NCBI GenBank assembly: GCA_025928415.1 | Contig: JAICJK010000131.1 | Coordinates: forward strand, 1 to 6,912 | Source of the DNA: Solirubrobacteraceae bacterium | Lineage (GTDB): Bacteria; Actinomycetota; Thermoleophilia; Solirubrobacterales; Solirubrobacteraceae | DNA: 6,912 nt | Direction of reading: 5' to 3' | Shown here: piece after piece, positions 5,256 to 6,912 of the stretch | Layout: each line of letters begins with the position of its first letter | Position numbering within the stretch: the first letter of the stretch is position 1 | The notes under the pieces: generated by a model | Database searches by the model: none | The model's input: the letters and a program-made list of their open reading frames with translations, nothing else | Told to the model about the DNA's origin: nothing | Made by a program: the position numbers and the translations under genes

Positions 5256-6481
5256 TGGCGCTGCCGCTGCAGGGCGTCCGGGTCCTGGACCTCTCGCGCC
5301 TGCTCCCCGGCCCGTTCTGCTCGCTGCTGCTGGCCGACTTCGGCGCCGACGTCGTCAAGGTCGAGGACACGGGGATGGGCGACTACGTGCGCTGGTCGAC
5401 CCCGTACGTCGACGGCGTCGAGGCCTCGGCGCGCTCGGCGCGCTTCCTCGCGCTCAACCGGGGCAAGCAGTCGATCCGCATCAACCTGAAGACCGACGGC
5501 GGCCGCGCGGCGCTGCTGCGGCTCGCCGAGGGCGCCGACGTCGTCCTGGAGTCCTTCCGCCCCGGCGTGCTGGACCGGCTCGGCGTGGGCTACCAGGCGC
5601 TGCGGGCCGTCAACCCCGGCATCGTCGTCTGCGCGATCTCGGGCTACGGGCAGGACGGGCCGCTGCGCGACCGCTCGGGCCACGACATGAACTACCTCGG
5701 GCTGATCGGCCTGCTCGGGCTGACCGGGGACGCCGGCGGCCCGCCCGTGCAGTCCGCCGGCCAGATCGCCGACATCGGCGGCGGCGCGCTGATGGCCGCC
5801 TTCGGGATCCTCGCCGCGCTGCGCCACCGCGACGCGACGGGCGAGGGCCAGCTCGTCGACGTCTCGATGGCCGACGGCGCGCTGTCGTGGCTGGCGATGG
5901 ACGCCGTCCGCTCGCTGCTCGGCGAGCCGCAGCGGCGCGGCCACATGGAGCTGTCCGGCGCCTTCGTCTGCTACCGGCCCTACGCGTGCGCGGACGGGTG
6001 GGTCACGCTGGGCGCGCTGGAGCCGAAGTTCTGGCAGGCGTGGTGCGCGGGCGTGGGCCGCGAGGACCTCGTCGCGCACCAGTTCGACCCGCCGGGCTCG
6101 GAGGCGCACGCGGCCGTCGAGGCGATCTTCCGGCAGCGCACGCGGGCGGCCTGGACCGCGTTCGCCGGCGAGCACGACTGCTGCCTGGAGCCCGTGCTCG
6201 AGCTCGAGGAGGCGCTGGACTCCGAGCTCGTGCGGGCGCGCGAGATGGTGGTCGAGATCGAGCAGCCGGGCGCGGAGCGGCCCGTGCGCATGCTCGGCGT
6301 GCCCGTGAAGCTCGGCGCGACCCCCGGGGACCCCCACCGCCGGCCCGCGCCCGCGCTCGGCGAGCACACCGACGAGCTGCTGCGCGAGGCCGGCTACGAC
6401 GACGCCGCGATCGCCGAGCTGAAGGCGGCGGGCGCCGTGGCCGGCCCGGCCGGCGACGTCGAGGGGTCGTTCCTGGCATGA
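5255..6481 (+). CDS. Family III CoA-transferase / alpha-methylacyl-CoA racemase-like (CaiB/BaiF)
   Basis: A 408-residue CaiB/BaiF-fold enzyme. Members either move CoA between carboxylic acids through an aspartyl-CoA intermediate or epimerise 2-methylacyl-CoAs. The N-terminus is typical (LQGVRVLDLSRLLPGPFCS at 5-23, LLADFGADVVKVED at 25-38), followed by LNRGKQSIRINLK (67-79) and SFRPGVLDRLGVGY (100-113). GHDMNY at 142-147 supplies H143 and D144, and D173 lies in IADIGGG. H143 and D173 are 30 residues apart, the spacing of the catalytic His126/Asp156 pair of mycobacterial MCR racemase, and an EPKFW motif (256-260) is also kept. Racemase-like chemistry is therefore as plausible as transfer. With the BKACE enzyme upstream it could activate the keto acid, recycle CoA from the product, or epimerise a branched acyl-CoA. 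The start overlaps the BKACE stop by one base with no ribosome-binding site, implying translational coupling. The stop overlaps the next gene by four bases. Confidence 0.9.
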   Translation: MALPLQGVRVLDLSRLLPGPFCSLLLADFGADVVKVEDTGMGDYVRWSTPYVDGVEASARSARFLALNRGKQSIRINLKTDGGRAALLRLAEGADVVLESFRPGVLDRLGVGYQALRAVNPGIVVCAISGYGQDGPLRDRSGHDMNYLGLIGLLGLTGDAGGPPVQSAGQIADIGGGALMAAFGILAALRHRDATGEGQLVDVSMADGALSWLAMDAVRSLLGEPQRRGHMELSGAFVCYRPYACADGWVTLGALEPKFWQAWCAGVGREDLVAHQFDPPGSEAHAAVEAIFRQRTRAAWTAFAGEHDCCLEPVLELEEALDSELVRAREMVVEIEQPGAERPVRMLGVPVKLGATPGDPHRRPAPALGEHTDELLREAGYDDAAIAELKAAGAVAGPAGDVEGSFLA

Positions 6482-6912
6482 GCGACGCGGCGCCCGACGG
6501 CCTGCTGAAGATGCGCGAGCTCGCGGAGCGCTCGGGCGTCTCGGCGGGCACGATCAAGCACTACCTGCGCGAGGGGCTGCTCGGCGGCGGGCAGGAGATC
6601 GTGCGCACCTCGCGCAACATGGCCTACTACCCGCCGGAGTACGTCGAGCGCATCCGGCTCATCAAGCGCCTGCAGGAGGACCGCTTCATGCCGCTGCGCG
6701 TCATCCGGGGCGTGATGGACGACGATCCGGAGGGCGCGCGCTCGCTCGTCGAGCTCGAGGACCGGATCCTGGAGCGCGCGCTGGAGCGCGGCGAGCGGCG
6801 CGAGCGGGCGGGCCGCGCGGAGGTCCGCGAGCGCTTCGGGCTGCCCGAGCGGATGCTCGACCGGCTGGCCGAGCTCGGCGTGCTGACGCCCGACGAGCGC
6901 GGCTACGACGCC
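6478..6912 (+). CDS. MerR-family transcriptional regulator (3' end cut by window)
   Basis: The first 145 codons of a DNA-binding regulator. Residues 9-76 form a MerR winged helix-turn-helix: LLKMRELAERSGVSAGTIKHY, then LREGLL, a wing (IVRTSRNMAYYPPEYV) and the helix YVERIRLIKRLQEDRF. An acidic-arginine stretch with coiled-coil character follows (about 90-114). Then comes a second HTH-like segment (EVRERFGLPERMLDRLAELGVL, 115-136) that resembles a further winged-helix recognition unit. No cysteine is present so far, so metal sensing of the classic MerR kind is unlikely from this part. ATG 6478 overlaps the CoA-transferase stop (ATGA); GAGGGG at 6461-6466 is 11 bases upstream. As the last visible gene of the operon it probably controls it, perhaps responding to a pathway metabolite. 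That is inference. Confidence 0.85.
   Translation, partial: MSDAAPDGLLKMRELAERSGVSAGTIKHYLREGLLGGGQEIVRTSRNMAYYPPEYVERIRLIKRLQEDRFMPLRVIRGVMDDDPEGARSLVELEDRILERALERGERRERAGRAEVRERFGLPERMLDRLAELGVLTPDERGYDA

Overview
The window is very GC-rich (by eye above 70%), and nearly every codon in the real genes ends in G or C. The gene content is a cyclase-YHS-DUF1707 fusion, a GGDEF/HD-GYP protein, a Pat-like GNAT and a DUF849 enzyme. Together these suggest a free-living high-GC actinobacterium, possibly a Thermoleophilia/Solirubrobacterales-type soil organism. That lineage guess is inference. No RNA gene, insertion sequence, CRISPR array or prophage is visible.

Layout. A class III nucleotide cyclase (minus strand, 1-919) runs off the left edge and carries YHS and DUF1707 domains behind its catalytic domain. 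A 111-nt divergent gap separates it from a small GNAT acetyltransferase (plus, 1031-1528). The GNAT gene converges, with only 5 nt between stops, on an 895-residue membrane protein (minus, 1534-4221). That protein has a zinc ribbon, about ten hydrophobic segments, a GAF-like domain, an intact GGEEF diguanylate cyclase domain and an intact HD-GYP phosphodiesterase domain. A 114-nt divergent region (4222-4335) then leads into a rightward, overlapping operon. Its genes are a DUF849/BKACE beta-keto acid cleavage enzyme (4365-5255), a family III CoA-transferase / alpha-methylacyl-CoA racemase-like protein (5255-6481), and a MerR-type regulator (6478 to the right edge, truncated).

How the genes may work together. 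The left two thirds is signalling: probable cAMP synthesis, an acetyltransferase of the type cAMP controls in mycobacteria, and c-di-GMP turnover. The right third looks like a small catabolic operon for a beta-keto acid and its CoA thioester, with its own regulator as the last visible gene. Its substrate cannot be read from sequence.

The least expected structures are the three-domain cyclase fusion and a 27-nt imperfect tandem repeat of the BKACE start region. The repeat creates a 10-codon ORF that carries the only good ribosome-binding site and whose stop overlaps the BKACE start.
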